Shown here piece by piece: positions 10,536 through 19,544 of a DNA stretch of 64,000 nucleotides. Origin of the DNA: Codonopsis lanceolata (lineage: Eukaryota > Streptophyta > Magnoliopsida > Asterales > Campanulaceae); contig CM028379.1 of assembly GCA_013146195.2 (NCBI GenBank), positions 93,291,401-93,355,400 on the forward strand, in the 5' to 3' direction. How positions within the stretch are numbered: position 1 is the stretch's first letter; every line of letters begins with the position of its first letter. A program made the position numbers and the translations under genes. The notes below the pieces were generated by a model. The model was not told where the DNA came from. It did not search any database and worked only from the letters and a program-made list of their open reading frames with translations.

Positions 10536-11089
10536 CATTATAGTCACCGTTCAGGTAGTCTCTTATCCTTAATCAAAGCTGATCGTATCTCAGTTAAGAT
10601 TAATAATAAATTAAAATATTTTAATTTGTTTATTCGTTTCCCGCCTTTATTTCTCCTAGAAACTCACGAAGCTTCATTGAGAAGCCAAATTGACCTTTCC
10701 ACTATCCACCAACTCTTGCGGTTGAAGTGACGTGCCTACACAAAAATGGCTCATCATTGTGATAATTACCCTCTTTCATAAATCACCCTTTTTTATCACA
10801 AAAACAAAAATTCTGTGTACTTTATCACTACACTCCATATCTTCGCTTTTAAAACCCACTCACTTACTTTTTTATAAGCATCCGTACTTATAACATCCCT
10901 CCTATATTTAGAGATATACTCTCTTCACTTTTCATCCCTCACTCTCTCTCTAAAACCTCTTCTTCTTCAAACCTTCCTTTCTTCAAACCCTAACCTCAAA
11001 ATCCTTTTGGTAAATAAAATCTTCTTCTTTCTTCTTCTTCATTTCTTTTGTTCTATCTCTTCTCTAACTATTTATTTTTTGCAAGAAAA
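10536..11089 (+). promoter_or_regulatory. Putative internal promoter and leader before the env-like frame (element B)
   Basis: 554 bases without coding potential, sitting exactly where pol should be. They contain AT-rich runs, TATATTTAGAGATATA near 10910, then TC-rich leader sequence (CTCTCTCTCTAAAACC, CTTCTTCTTC) up to ATG at 11090. This mirrors the promoter-like leader in element A at 4255-4431. Inference only: a second promoter conserved in this lineage. Confidence 0.4.
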
Positions 11090-11853
11090 ATGGCATCCAA
11101 TACAGTCGTATGATGTCTCTTGGATGTAGTATCACTTAATGAGGAACCCTTAGGTCTTGAGCTCATTCATCTATTGACAGCTTCTGGGTTGATGCCTCTT
11201 TTATCTTTCAACATTCGCACTTACTGTTGCCAGTTAACCGAGGAGTTCTTCATGTCAATGGAAGAAAACCCAGCTGATCCAATAGTTTTCGACTTAGAAT
11301 CTATCACAGCTGCCTTTCCAGATCTCTACGATGATGGCTCAACCACCTACACCATTCCAGAAGAAACCAACAAGCAGGTTGGATCACTATGCGAGGAGAA
11401 GTACCTATAGAGCTTGCATTTGATAGGCACAAGCACAGATTCACTCCTCTACATTATGCCTTACCTACTATTCTGGACAAGTGCCTTATCATCAAATCTG
11501 GAGGGCATGACAAGATTACTGAATCTCAGTTGTTTCTTATGGAAGCCATTGTGGAAAACTGTGAGATGAACTGGGGTGCAGTTCTGGTTGAATGTGTGAA
11601 GATTAATATAGCCAAGTATAAGGAAAATATGGCTACAGGAAACCCAAGACTTACTCATCATTTGATTATCAACCAGTTTCTTCGATCTCTCCCAGCACTT
11701 CAGCATCATCTCATCACTATTGGAGACCTGGAACCTGTGAAAATCAAAAAGTACTTGGCTGTTGACATCAAGCAGGCAAATGTTTCAAGCCACTTTGGAC
11801 AGGAAATCTCCACAGCTCAAACAGGCAGAAGACCTAGAAGAACAAGGACCTAG
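11090..11853 (+). pseudogene. Env-like region, N-terminal domain (element B)
   Basis: ATG at 11090 (MASNTVV) meets a stop after seven codons. The next frame reads LGLELIHLLTASGLMPLL and VKEF-like LTEEFFMSM (11120-11380). After a frameshift the frame at 11389 reads HYALPTILDKCLIIKSG, HDKITESQLFLMEAIVEN and MNWGAVLVECV. This pattern ('lLp+sg..d.vt..d..ll..i....inw..ii') resembles the plant retrotransposon-associated domain labelled putative plant transposon protein. Its function is unknown. Two breaks show the copy is not translated whole. Confidence 0.55.
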
Positions 11854-11859
11854 GCTCTC

Positions 11860-12000
11860 ACTGCTGTATCATCTAGTCAGCCAGCTGAAGTTGTTCAGTA
11901 AACTGAAATTGGTCAACCAGCAGACGGTCAGCCAACTAGTGATCAGCCGAGAATTGTTCAACCAACTAGTGGTCAGCCAGGAATTGGTTTGCCAGTAGGT
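11860..12000 (+). repeat. Imperfect short tandem repeats in the env-like region
   Basis: Several imperfect units of about 27-30 bp with the core CAGCCAACTAGT or CAGCCAGCTGAAGTTGTTCAG repeat between 11875 and 12000, coding for Gln/Pro/Ala/Val-rich peptide in this region. They separate the folded N-terminal domain from the long frame starting at 11989 and probably arose by slippage. Confidence 0.5.
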
Positions 12001-13806
12001 GGACAACCAGCTGACATTGTTCAAAAAGCTGATGTGCAAGGAGCTGACATTTCTCAAATCCCTATATCTCATAGAACTAGAAGAAGGAAATTGACCTTGG
12101 CTGCTGAAGTTGCCCCCAAAAGGCAGAGAAGAAATCCCGTTCTCAATCTAGGTAACTTTATTCCTTTTTCCCCTGCACCAGAAACTCTTGCAACTGATCC
12201 TATACCAGTCTCTCCTCCCTCCAATCCTAGATCCCCAAACACTGCCCCAATCAAGTTTTTCCCTCCTATCAGAAACCCAACCTTCCATCCAAGACATTCA
12301 TACTACCAGGTAAATCTTGTACCCATTCCTCCAAATTGGGTATTCCCAACTGACCATCTTCCCTACTTTGTTCAGTTTCTTCTCTCTTTTCATAAGGAGA
12401 AGAAAAATGAAAAACCACCTATCAATCCCATTAAATATATTGACCATAATCTGAAAAGGAGACCTTATGTGTTGTACCCAGTTACTCCCAACCTAAGCCA
12501 AGAAGATCTGGTGGCCAATTATGGAAAATATTTTGATCCTCTTCCTCTACTTTGGAATAGATTCTACCTTTCAAATGATATGTTTGTTCAGGATGAACTC
12601 ATATTTCTGGCCTGGACCATTTACAACAAAGTGCATGAATTTCCAGCCCTTCCCCACAATGATCCATATCTGGTAGGAAGACTTGCTTTTCCAGAAGATG
12701 ATGAGCTAAACCAAGATTGGGAACAACCCTCTGATGATTTAGCAAAACTAACAAGAATTCAAAGGGCTGCTAACAAATATGTGCAAGATGCAGTATATTC
12801 AGCCAACCAAGCATACATTGAGTTGCACAGACAGATGGCCTCCATGCCAGGAGGAGCTTCTATGAATACTGCATTCCCTGATGCCTTCATAAGTAATCCT
12901 GCCCCTTTGATCTCTGAGTTAATTCCCACAGTTCCTCATGTGATTCCCTCTTCTGTCCCTTTTGTTGTCTTCTCAACAGTCTTACCTGTAACTACTTCAG
13001 CTGAACCTGCACCCACATTCACCTGTACTCTGCAACCTATCTCACTGCCTTCTTTTACTCCAACAATTGCAGTCTCACCATCAGTCCTTCCAGTCACTGT
13101 TCCTATTCCTGCACAAATTCCTGTGTCAGCTACAGCTGTGTCAACCACTCCAGTATCAGCCTCAGCTGTGTCAGCCACACCTCTTGTTCCAATTTCCCCT
13201 TCAGCTGATGATGTTCCTTCAACCATCCCAACTGTGTCAACTATTCCTATCCCTTCAGTTGCAATTGTGCTCTCTTCAGCTGACACTGTGGTTCCTACAC
13301 TTCTTGATACTGACAAACCAACTCACCCAAACCAGGCTTCACCTTTAATCATTATGTCTGACTTGTCTCTTCACTCCTCTCTCCCTTTGTCAGTCAGTCC
13401 TCTCCATGCCCAAAAACCTGCACTAGTTGATGATTCTTCAACTGATGAATCTGCTCATCAATCTACTGAGGAATCAATGGAAAAATCTTCTGTTGGATCC
13501 TCTTCTGACTCCTCCAAATCTACTTCTGAGGATGAGTCCCTCCTTAGTCCTTCTCAACTGGCCTCCAGAAAGGCAAGGAAACAAAGGGAAATTATTTATA
13601 AGGCTCTCCAACATCCCACTGGAAAGAAAATAATCTTTCCTCATATCACGCCTGCTCTTGAACCAGAGCCCCAATCCCAAGTTCCATCCTACCCTATGTC
13701 TACTTTCTTCCCTCCAGACTCTGAGGATGCATGCATTCAACTTTTCAGCTTTTCTCCAGTGCTCCTGGCTCTTCTCACTCTCCTGCTCCAGAACCTGTTC
13801 CACTAG
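11989..13806 (+). CDS. Env-like region, Pro/Ser-rich long frame (element B)
   Basis: An open frame of 605 residues. The first part is basic (RTRRRKLTLAAEVAPKRQRR). A probably folded segment follows (about residues 95-290; YYQVNLVPIPPNWVFPTDH, then NRFYLSNDMFVQDELIFLAW). A long Val/Pro/Ser/Thr-rich stretch covers about 295-480, and then an acidic Ser run (SSDSSKSTSEDES). No signal peptide or membrane helix is seen at this start. It is really the middle of a longer frame broken on both sides: the Gln/Val/Ser repeats at 11860-11990 and the coiled-coil at 13810-14410 belong to it. Length and layout match the extra frame downstream of pol in SIRE/Maximus elements. Confidence 0.5.
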   Translation: MPVGGQPADIVQKADVQGADISQIPISHRTRRRKLTLAAEVAPKRQRRNPVLNLGNFIPFSPAPETLATDPIPVSPPSNPRSPNTAPIKFFPPIRNPTFHPRHSYYQVNLVPIPPNWVFPTDHLPYFVQFLLSFHKEKKNEKPPINPIKYIDHNLKRRPYVLYPVTPNLSQEDLVANYGKYFDPLPLLWNRFYLSNDMFVQDELIFLAWTIYNKVHEFPALPHNDPYLVGRLAFPEDDELNQDWEQPSDDLAKLTRIQRAANKYVQDAVYSANQAYIELHRQMASMPGGASMNTAFPDAFISNPAPLISELIPTVPHVIPSSVPFVVFSTVLPVTTSAEPAPTFTCTLQPISLPSFTPTIAVSPSVLPVTVPIPAQIPVSATAVSTTPVSASAVSATPLVPISPSADDVPSTIPTVSTIPIPSVAIVLSSADTVVPTLLDTDKPTHPNQASPLIIMSDLSLHSSLPLSVSPLHAQKPALVDDSSTDESAHQSTEESMEKSSVGSSSDSSKSTSEDESLLSPSQLASRKARKQREIIYKALQHPTGKKIIFPHITPALEPEPQSQVPSYPMSTFFPPDSEDACIQLFSFSPVLLALLTLLLQNLFH

Positions 13807-14408
13807 GCACTCTTTCTACTTCAACCAAGCTAGACCTTCTTTATGTTCATCATCTCCAGATGAAATCAGCTTTCACTCATCACACCAATCAGCTTGCTAC
13901 CCTCCAACAACAAGTTGCCTCCCTTCTTCCTAACCTTACCCAGATCATCACTACTGAAGTCCAGGTTGCCATTGCTGTTGGTGCTCCTAGAGAGGCTCAC
14001 ATGGATGACTGGAGAACTATACTTCTTTATCAACAAGAATGGGCCAACAGGGCTTTCAATGCTGAAGCCACATTGCTTCAAACCATTTAGGAGGAGAGGA
14101 AGCAGAAAGCAAGAGCTGATACATATTTGGCTAAAAACAAAATTCTTAGGCAAAGATCAAGGCTGGCCGATGCCATCTTAGCGAATGCGAACACGAGGAT
14201 GACAGAGAAGCTGAAAAAGGAGATGGTGTTACAGAGAAAGAATCAGAAGCTCATGATGCTGATGCAAACATGGAACCTGAAGTTGAAAAAGATGCTGATA
14301 GAGATGGATGGCACTGCTCAAACAAATGAGCATACTACTAAGGTTGGTCCATCAGTTGCAGCTCAAGTTGAAAAGCCCACTGAAGGATCCACATCAGTAG
14401 CTTACTGA
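13731..14408 (+). pseudogene. Env-like region, coiled-coil C-terminal part (element B)
   Basis: The frame from 13731 reads HHLQMKSAFTHHTNQLATLQ (about residue 48 on), VASLLPNLTQIITTEV and DDWRTILLYQQEWANRAFNA, ending at TAG 14088. After a frameshift 14127-14408 reads RQRSRLADAILANANTRMTE with many Lys and Met. The heptad-like spacing of Leu, Ile and Val suggests a coiled coil. Element A's env-like region ends with a similar helical segment (6730-7155). Overlaps the end of the preceding long frame by 76 bases in another frame, consistent with an old frameshift. Confidence 0.5.
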
Positions 14409-14608
14409 ACCACTCTCTCTCTCAAAACTTTGAACTTTTAAGACATCTGTTTTATTTGTAGCACTCAATTATCTTCTCCCTAGTTTTAATTTCCAGCTAC
14501 TTTCCTTATATGTTACTTGCTTGGCTTACTAACATCTTTCTTGCAGGAACATAAGTATTTTGGGCTCTATGCTTTCAAGTGAATGGTTTTAAGCAAATAG
14601 GTGGAGAT
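14409..14608 (+). other. 3' untranslated stretch and polypurine tract of element B
   Basis: A short T-rich non-coding stretch ends in AAATAGGTGGAGAT (14595-14608), which primes the plus strand, immediately before the LTR start TGTTGG at 14609. Confidence 0.75.
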
Positions 14609-15690
14609 TGTTGGATCTTGCCTTAAAATAAAATTTGCTTAAAATCATTCCACTTGTTGTCAGCCAAGAACTTTTAAGTTATTTCATTTTGGTCAGCTTG
14701 TGATTAAAATTCTTTGTCAGCTACTTGTTTCAGCTGATCATAATGTTTTAGTGTCAGCTTGTTTACCTCATTTACTTGAACATTCCCTTGTACTGACAAT
14801 TTCTCATTTTGTGTTTTTGGTAGATATTCTGTAAGATATCTTTCCAATAGGATCCCTGTGATCTTGTGAAGATACTTATACATTGTCAAACACATTTCAA
14901 ATTCAAATGTGTTCCTAACGAGATGTTCTTCAAGTTCTTCTATATATATACCCTAAGGAATCATTTGAACGACACATATAACTTACAGAAGTTTGAAGCT
15001 ATATACTCTAAAAGAAATTCTCTCTGTGCCTTAGCCTTCTTGAATTTTTTAGCTAGATACTCATTTTTTTTTTGAAAATTTCCTTCTAGTTATTGTTTAG
15101 ACAAACACTGAGTGATAAATTTCATACCCTTTAGAAATCAATCAGTTTGTCTCACGAGTTTGATTGTTTTTCAATCATTCTCCATAAACACTGGTCTTTT
15201 GTTGTACACTGATCCATTAGAGATCAATTAAAATTTTTAATAAAAATTAGTGCACTTCAAAAATTCAAGTCTGCCAACTTGGTAGTGGACGTAGCAGTTT
15301 TACTGTGAACCACTTCAATTCTCTTGTCAGTTATTTCTTCAGCTCTTACAAATTGATCTAACACTTAAGAAGTCTTAATCTACTTAAGTGTCAGCCAGTT
15401 GCTTACATTAATTATTTAATTATCTGTTTTGATAATTGTTCTTTGGTTCATTTCTTATATCTAGTGATATATCTCCAAAAGTCATCTTTTAAAAGCAATT
15501 GTTTCAGCAAGCTGACCAATATTTATCAGCTTAAGTTTCTTTAAAAACATCAGCCAACTGACCAATATCAGCTAACTGGCAAAATCAAATTTCCGTTGCC
15601 AACTTTCAGAAGTTTTACAAGTCAACCCTCAAAGTTTTAAAAGGCTATTCACCCCCCCTCTAGCCTTGTCAGTTGCCAACTGGACTTATA
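14609..15690 (+). repeat. 3' LTR of element B (about 1082 bp)
   Basis: Starts TGTTGGATCT after the polypurine tract and ends CCAACTGGACTTATA; the expected terminal CA appears mutated to TA (the 5' copy ends TTACA). It shares boxes with LTR A: TGATCCATTAGAGATC (15209; 8428 in A) and TTGGTAGTGG near 15280. The C-rich box at 15648 matches the 5' remnant. A TATATATATA run at 14940 may be the TATA box. Confidence 0.8.
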
Positions 15691-17925
15691 GTGACGTTTT
15701 TATGGCACACTTTACCGATTGTCATTTTAACGAAGACAAGTTTCCACCTTTAGGAGAAGAGGGGAAACAAGTGGGAAGAGAGATCAAATGGTGCACATCA
15801 TCGTTATTGCACCTTGACCCTCCCACAAAGCAACGTGAACTTGAAGTTCAAAAGATCATACATTTACAAAATGTAGCAAATCAATTGTCAGATGCATTTA
15901 TTGACACAAAGAGAGTGACAAAGTCACATGTAGCTGCTATAAATGCTTCTGCCCGAATTGAAATACCAAAGGGCTACCAAATGATAAAATGGAAAATGAA
16001 TCTACGACACGTTTGAAGCGTGGACGACCCATTGGTTCAAAGGATAAAAATCCTCGAAAAAAGAAATTGATTGAAAATCCCCAATCACATGAAAGTGTTC
16101 CAGAAGAAACACACGATCGTGAAATTGTTCAAGAAGAAACACATGATCATGTAAATCTAGTAAGCCTTGCAGGCAACGATAACAATGAGGTTTCCATTAA
16201 TTACATGTGTAATGGAAAAATATGGAACCGAGATGAAATGGAGAATATTGATGATATATTCTCTTATTCGCTATCACAAGAAATTAATGACGGGACTGAT
16301 GATCCCGAACCAAAATCTGTATCTGAATGTCAAAAGAGGCATGACAGGATCAAATGGATAGATGCCATGAAGGCTGAATTAAGTTCGTTGAATAAACGAA
16401 AAGTATTTGGATCTATCGTTGTCACACCTGAAGCTGTGAAACCTATTGGATACAGATGGATTTTTGTTTGAAAACGAAATGAGAAAAATGAGATTGTGAG
16501 ATACAAGGCTCGCCTTTTTGCACAAGGTTTTTCCCAAAGCCTGGGATTGATTATGAAGAAACATATTCTTCTGTAATGGATGCTATTACGTTCAGATATT
16601 GAATCAGCTTATTGGTTTCGAAAAATCTAGATATGCATCTCATGGATGTTGTAACGGCTTATTTATACGGGTCATTAGATGCCGATATTTATATGAGAAT
16701 TCCTGATGGAATCAAGGTGCCTGAAGCACTGAACTCAAAACCCAAAGAATTATGTTCAATTAAACTACATCGATCACTGTATGGATTAAAGCAATCCGGA
16801 CGCATGTGGTATAATTGCTTAAGTGAGTATTTGTTGAAAGACAGATATGTGAATGATCAATTATGTCCGTGTGTCTTTATAAAGAATACGATAGTTGGAT
16901 TTGCAATTATCGTTGTCTATGTAAATGATCTGAATATCATTGGAACTCTCGAGGAAATCCAAGAAGCAGTTGATTACCTAAAGGAAGAATTTGAAATGAA
17001 AGATCTTGGACAGACCAAATACAGTCTTGGTTTACAAATAGAACACTTGCATAGTGGAAAATTTGTACACCAATCAAATTACACAAAAAGGGTTTTGAAG
17101 CGCTTTTATATGGATAAGGCAAACCTTCTCACTAGCCCCATGATTAATAGATCACTGAATGTTGAAAAAGATTCATTTCATCCTTATGAAGAGAATGAAG
17201 AGATACATGGTCCTGAAGTACCATACTTAAGTGCTATTGGAGCCCTCATGTACCTTGCTAATTGTACTAGACCGGATATAGCATTTGCTACAAATCTATT
17301 GGCAAGATATAATTCATCTCCATCATGGAGACACTGGAATGATATCAAACACATATTTCGTTATCTTTAAGGGACGATCGATTTGGTATTATTTTATCCC
17401 AAAGGATCAAAGGATGAAATAGTTGGTTTTGCAGATGCGGGTTATAATTTGTCTGATCCTCATAAGGCCAGATCACAGACCGGCTATGTCTTCACGATGG
17501 GTGGTACTGCAATTTCCTGGCGTTCTCAAAAGTAAACGCTAGTTGCTACATCGTCAAATCATGCTGACATGATCGCACTTCATGAAACTAGTCGAGAGTG
17601 TGTATGGCTTCGATCTATGACTCAGCATATTCAAAATGCCAGTGGACTACCTGTCAACAAAGACCCGACAGTATTATTTGAAGACAATGCCACATGTGTC
17701 GCCCAAAGTAAAGAGGGATACATCAAAAGTGACAGGTCCAAACATATCCCTCCGAGGCTCTTTTTATACACTCAAGAACTTGAAAAGAAGAAAAAGGTCA
17801 GCATCCAATATGTTCGATCAAGTGATAATGCTGCAGATTTATTTACGAAGGCACTTCCCACTACAACCTTCAGAAAGCATGTTCACAATATTGGGATGCG
17901 AAATCTACGAGATTTACAAATGTGA
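15691..17925 (+). pseudogene. Copia pol: integrase end, reverse transcriptase, RNase H (element C)
   Basis: AHFTDCHFNEDKFPPLG (about 15703-15755) and VTKSHVAAINA are the integrase C-terminal region. TRLKRGRPIGSKDKNPRKKK (16008) is the usual linker. RT starts at ECQKRHDRIKWIDAMKAEL (16328), KPIGYRWIFV (16440), then LMDVVTAYLYGSLDADIYMR (16642) with a catalytic Asp, and LHRSLYGLKQSGRMWYN. The YVDD box reads YVND (16918-16929), one catalytic Asp lost. RNase H has LARYNSSPSWRHWNDIKHI (17309), a stop replacing Lys at 17368, FEDNATCVAQSKEGYIKSD (17680) and AADLFTKALPT (17835). Stops after 16470, at 17368 and at 17533 show it is dead. Confidence 0.9.
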
Positions 17926-18171
17926 TTTCTCTTGACTCTTGTCAGTTCAAGGGGGAGCATATATGGTTGTACTCTTTTTCCCTTTATTATGGTTTTGTCC
18001 CACTGGGTTTTCCATGAAAGGGATTTTAACGAGACAACCCATGCACATGATTCAGATTTAAGTTGTGTACTCTTTTCCTTATGTCCGATTTTTTCCCTAC
18101 TGGGTTTTTCGGCTTAAAGGTTTTTAACGAGACACGCTCATCCAGCTTACAGTGCTATGTCCAAGGGGGAG
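17926..18171 (+). repeat. Tandem leader-like repeats and polypurine tract (element C)
   Basis: Two degenerate copies of about 100-115 bp lie at about 17965-18165: both have TTGTACTCTTTTTCC-like starts, CCCACTGGGTTTTCC / CCCTACTGGGTTTTTC cores and TTTAACGAGACA ends. Two polypurine runs occur, CAAGGGGGAGCA at 17949 and CCAAGGGGGAG at 18161; only the second directly precedes an LTR. Such a doubled tract region is common in this copia group. Confidence 0.7.
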
Positions 18172-18416
18172 TGTTATGAAACAATTAATGTGGACAATGG
18201 ACAAAGCACTGCCACTGCCACACCTATTACCCAAATGTCAAAACCTATGCACAGTAATAACAATAATTGTTTTCCCTCTTCGGCTCGGTTATAAATATCG
18301 GCCATTGTAAAGTGTTTCGATAGATGAATCCTACAGCTCTGAATAAAACTCTTTCTCTCTCTCTCTCTCTTTCTCTAATACACTATTTGTCCTCAATTTG
18401 TGGTTACTTTATAACA
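18172..18416 (+). repeat. 3' LTR of element C (245 bp)
   Basis: Starts TGTTATGAAACAATT after the polypurine tract and ends ACTTTATAACA. It has a TATA-like GGTTATAAATATCGG at 18287 and a CT-microsatellite (about 18348-18376) that likely lies in the transcribed leader. The following GAATC could be one copy of the target duplication, but its partner is outside the window. Confidence 0.8.
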
Positions 18417-19189
18417 GAATCTTCTTATTCATAACTTTAGATTAATACAACCATGGAATAACACCAAGAGCTTGCTTTCTTCTTTTAATTGAATTTTGGA
18501 AGACGATGAAAATTGAAAACAATTGAAACTTATCAACTACTCTTCATTTCAAAGTGTTTCTTGTATCTTTCTGGAACGTTCTATAATAAACAGGACGCGT
18601 TATTCAGTCTCCCCCTTACCTTCAAGTTGACCCCTCTTTTAAGCATACCCCCAACCCAAATTTTAAAAAATGTAAATTATTTGTTGATCCCCCATCGATT
18701 ACCCATTTTACCCTTTTAATTTATTTTAACTACTTCTTACACAAACTCCCTCCCTAACCCACCCTGCCTACACTAATCCCCCTTCTATACCCCAACCCCC
18801 ACTCCCACCAAAACCCTCCCCTTCCCCCTTGAACGCACAACCCAGAAAAAAATGGCAAAGCCAGAAAAAAACAAGAAGAAAAAAAGAAGAAAAACGGCAA
18901 GAAGGATTGAAAAGAAGAAAAGAAGAAGAGAAGAGAAACCTACTCATCCATCAACTCCATCTCCTTGTTGATTTAGCAAAAAATGGACAAAGGTATGTAC
19001 AATTTCTTTTGAATTTTTACTTGTATTTTGTTGCAATGTAAGTGTTTAAGATCGAAATATGTTTGTAGGATGACTTGTTTTGTTGATTGTGATTAGTTTT
19101 AAGCCAAAAAAGATATTTTTTCTATGAATTTTTGAAAATAAATTGGGTCTGAATAATGAAATTAGGGCACAAAGTTTGGACCTGGTCTA
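18417..19189. other. Non-coding left part of MULE-1 and flank
   Basis: From about 18610 to 18830 the strand is C-rich with stretches such as CCAACCCCCACTCCC, then A/G-rich (AAGAAGAAAAGAAGAAG, to about 18940). The short Lys/Glu-rich frames there look like low complexity rather than protein. From 18985 to 19189 it is AT-rich with no features. It may include the leader of the PMD gene. Confidence 0.4.
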
Positions 19190-19461
19190 CCGAAATTTTC
19201 TTAGCTGTTCGGAGATCTCATACTGAAAATCCTATATATTTTCGGCGTAGTCCAACCGAAAATCCAATATATTATCAGCCCTTCCCAACTGAAAATTAAA
19301 TATATTTTCGATCTCCCACAACCGAAAATCCAAGATATTTTCGACCTTATACAATCGAAAATATCTTGGTTGTTCGAATTTAGGCAGCCGAAAAAATATT
19401 TAACTTTTGGTTCTTGGTCGCCGAAAATATAATGGAATTTCGGCAGGAGGGGGCCGAACAG
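19190..19461. repeat. Left subterminal array of MULE-1: eight 33-bp hairpin units
   Basis: Eight units in exact 33-bp phase start at 19190, 19223, 19256 and so on to 19421, with a ninth start (CCGAACAG) at 19454. Each begins CCGAAAAT or a variant and carries a partial inverse ATTTTCGG about 15 bases later, so each unit can form a small hairpin, followed by a variable spacer of about 11 bp. The opposite end of the element has the same motif. Likely transposase-binding or end-recognition repeats; this role is inferred. Confidence 0.85.
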
Positions 19462-19544
19462 TATTGTTTTGTGCTATTTTGTCATTTTTTAATTGCAAAT
19501 GTCAATGACATATGATGGATGTCATGTCATGTACAGGTAAGCAG

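Larger units (their letters stand above)
8783..15690 (+). mobile_element. Element B: pol-less SIRE/Maximus-like copia element
   Basis: Left to right: the last about 58 bp of a 5' LTR (8783-8840); a tRNA-Met primer site (8842-8854); gag (8902-10535); no pol at all; a leader (10536-11089); a long env-like region (11090-14408); a polypurine tract (14595-14608); and a 3' LTR (14609-15690). The two LTR ends match: AGGCTATTCACCCCCCCT, then CCAACTGGACTTA, at 8792 and 15642. RT, RNase H and integrase are missing between gag and the leader. It would therefore depend on a relative for reverse transcription. The 3' LTR abuts copia element C pol. Confidence 0.8.
15691..18416 (+). mobile_element. Element C: 3' part of a Ty1/copia element with a short LTR
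   Basis: Plus-strand pol from the end of integrase to RNase H (15691-17925), two tandem leader-like repeats (about 17945-18165), a polypurine tract (AAGGGGGAG, 18163-18171) and an LTR 18172-18416. Pol starts abruptly at the end of element B's LTR, so B is inserted in it; the left half of C is not in the window. Confidence 0.85.

Noticed and set aside
7579..15690. LTR A and the LTR of element B as the two LTRs of one element
   Set aside because: Their starts differ (TGTTGATTCC and TGTTGGATCT) and similarity is limited to short boxes. The primer site at 8842 belongs to the 58-bp LTR end at 8783-8840, which matches the LTR at 15690, not LTR A.
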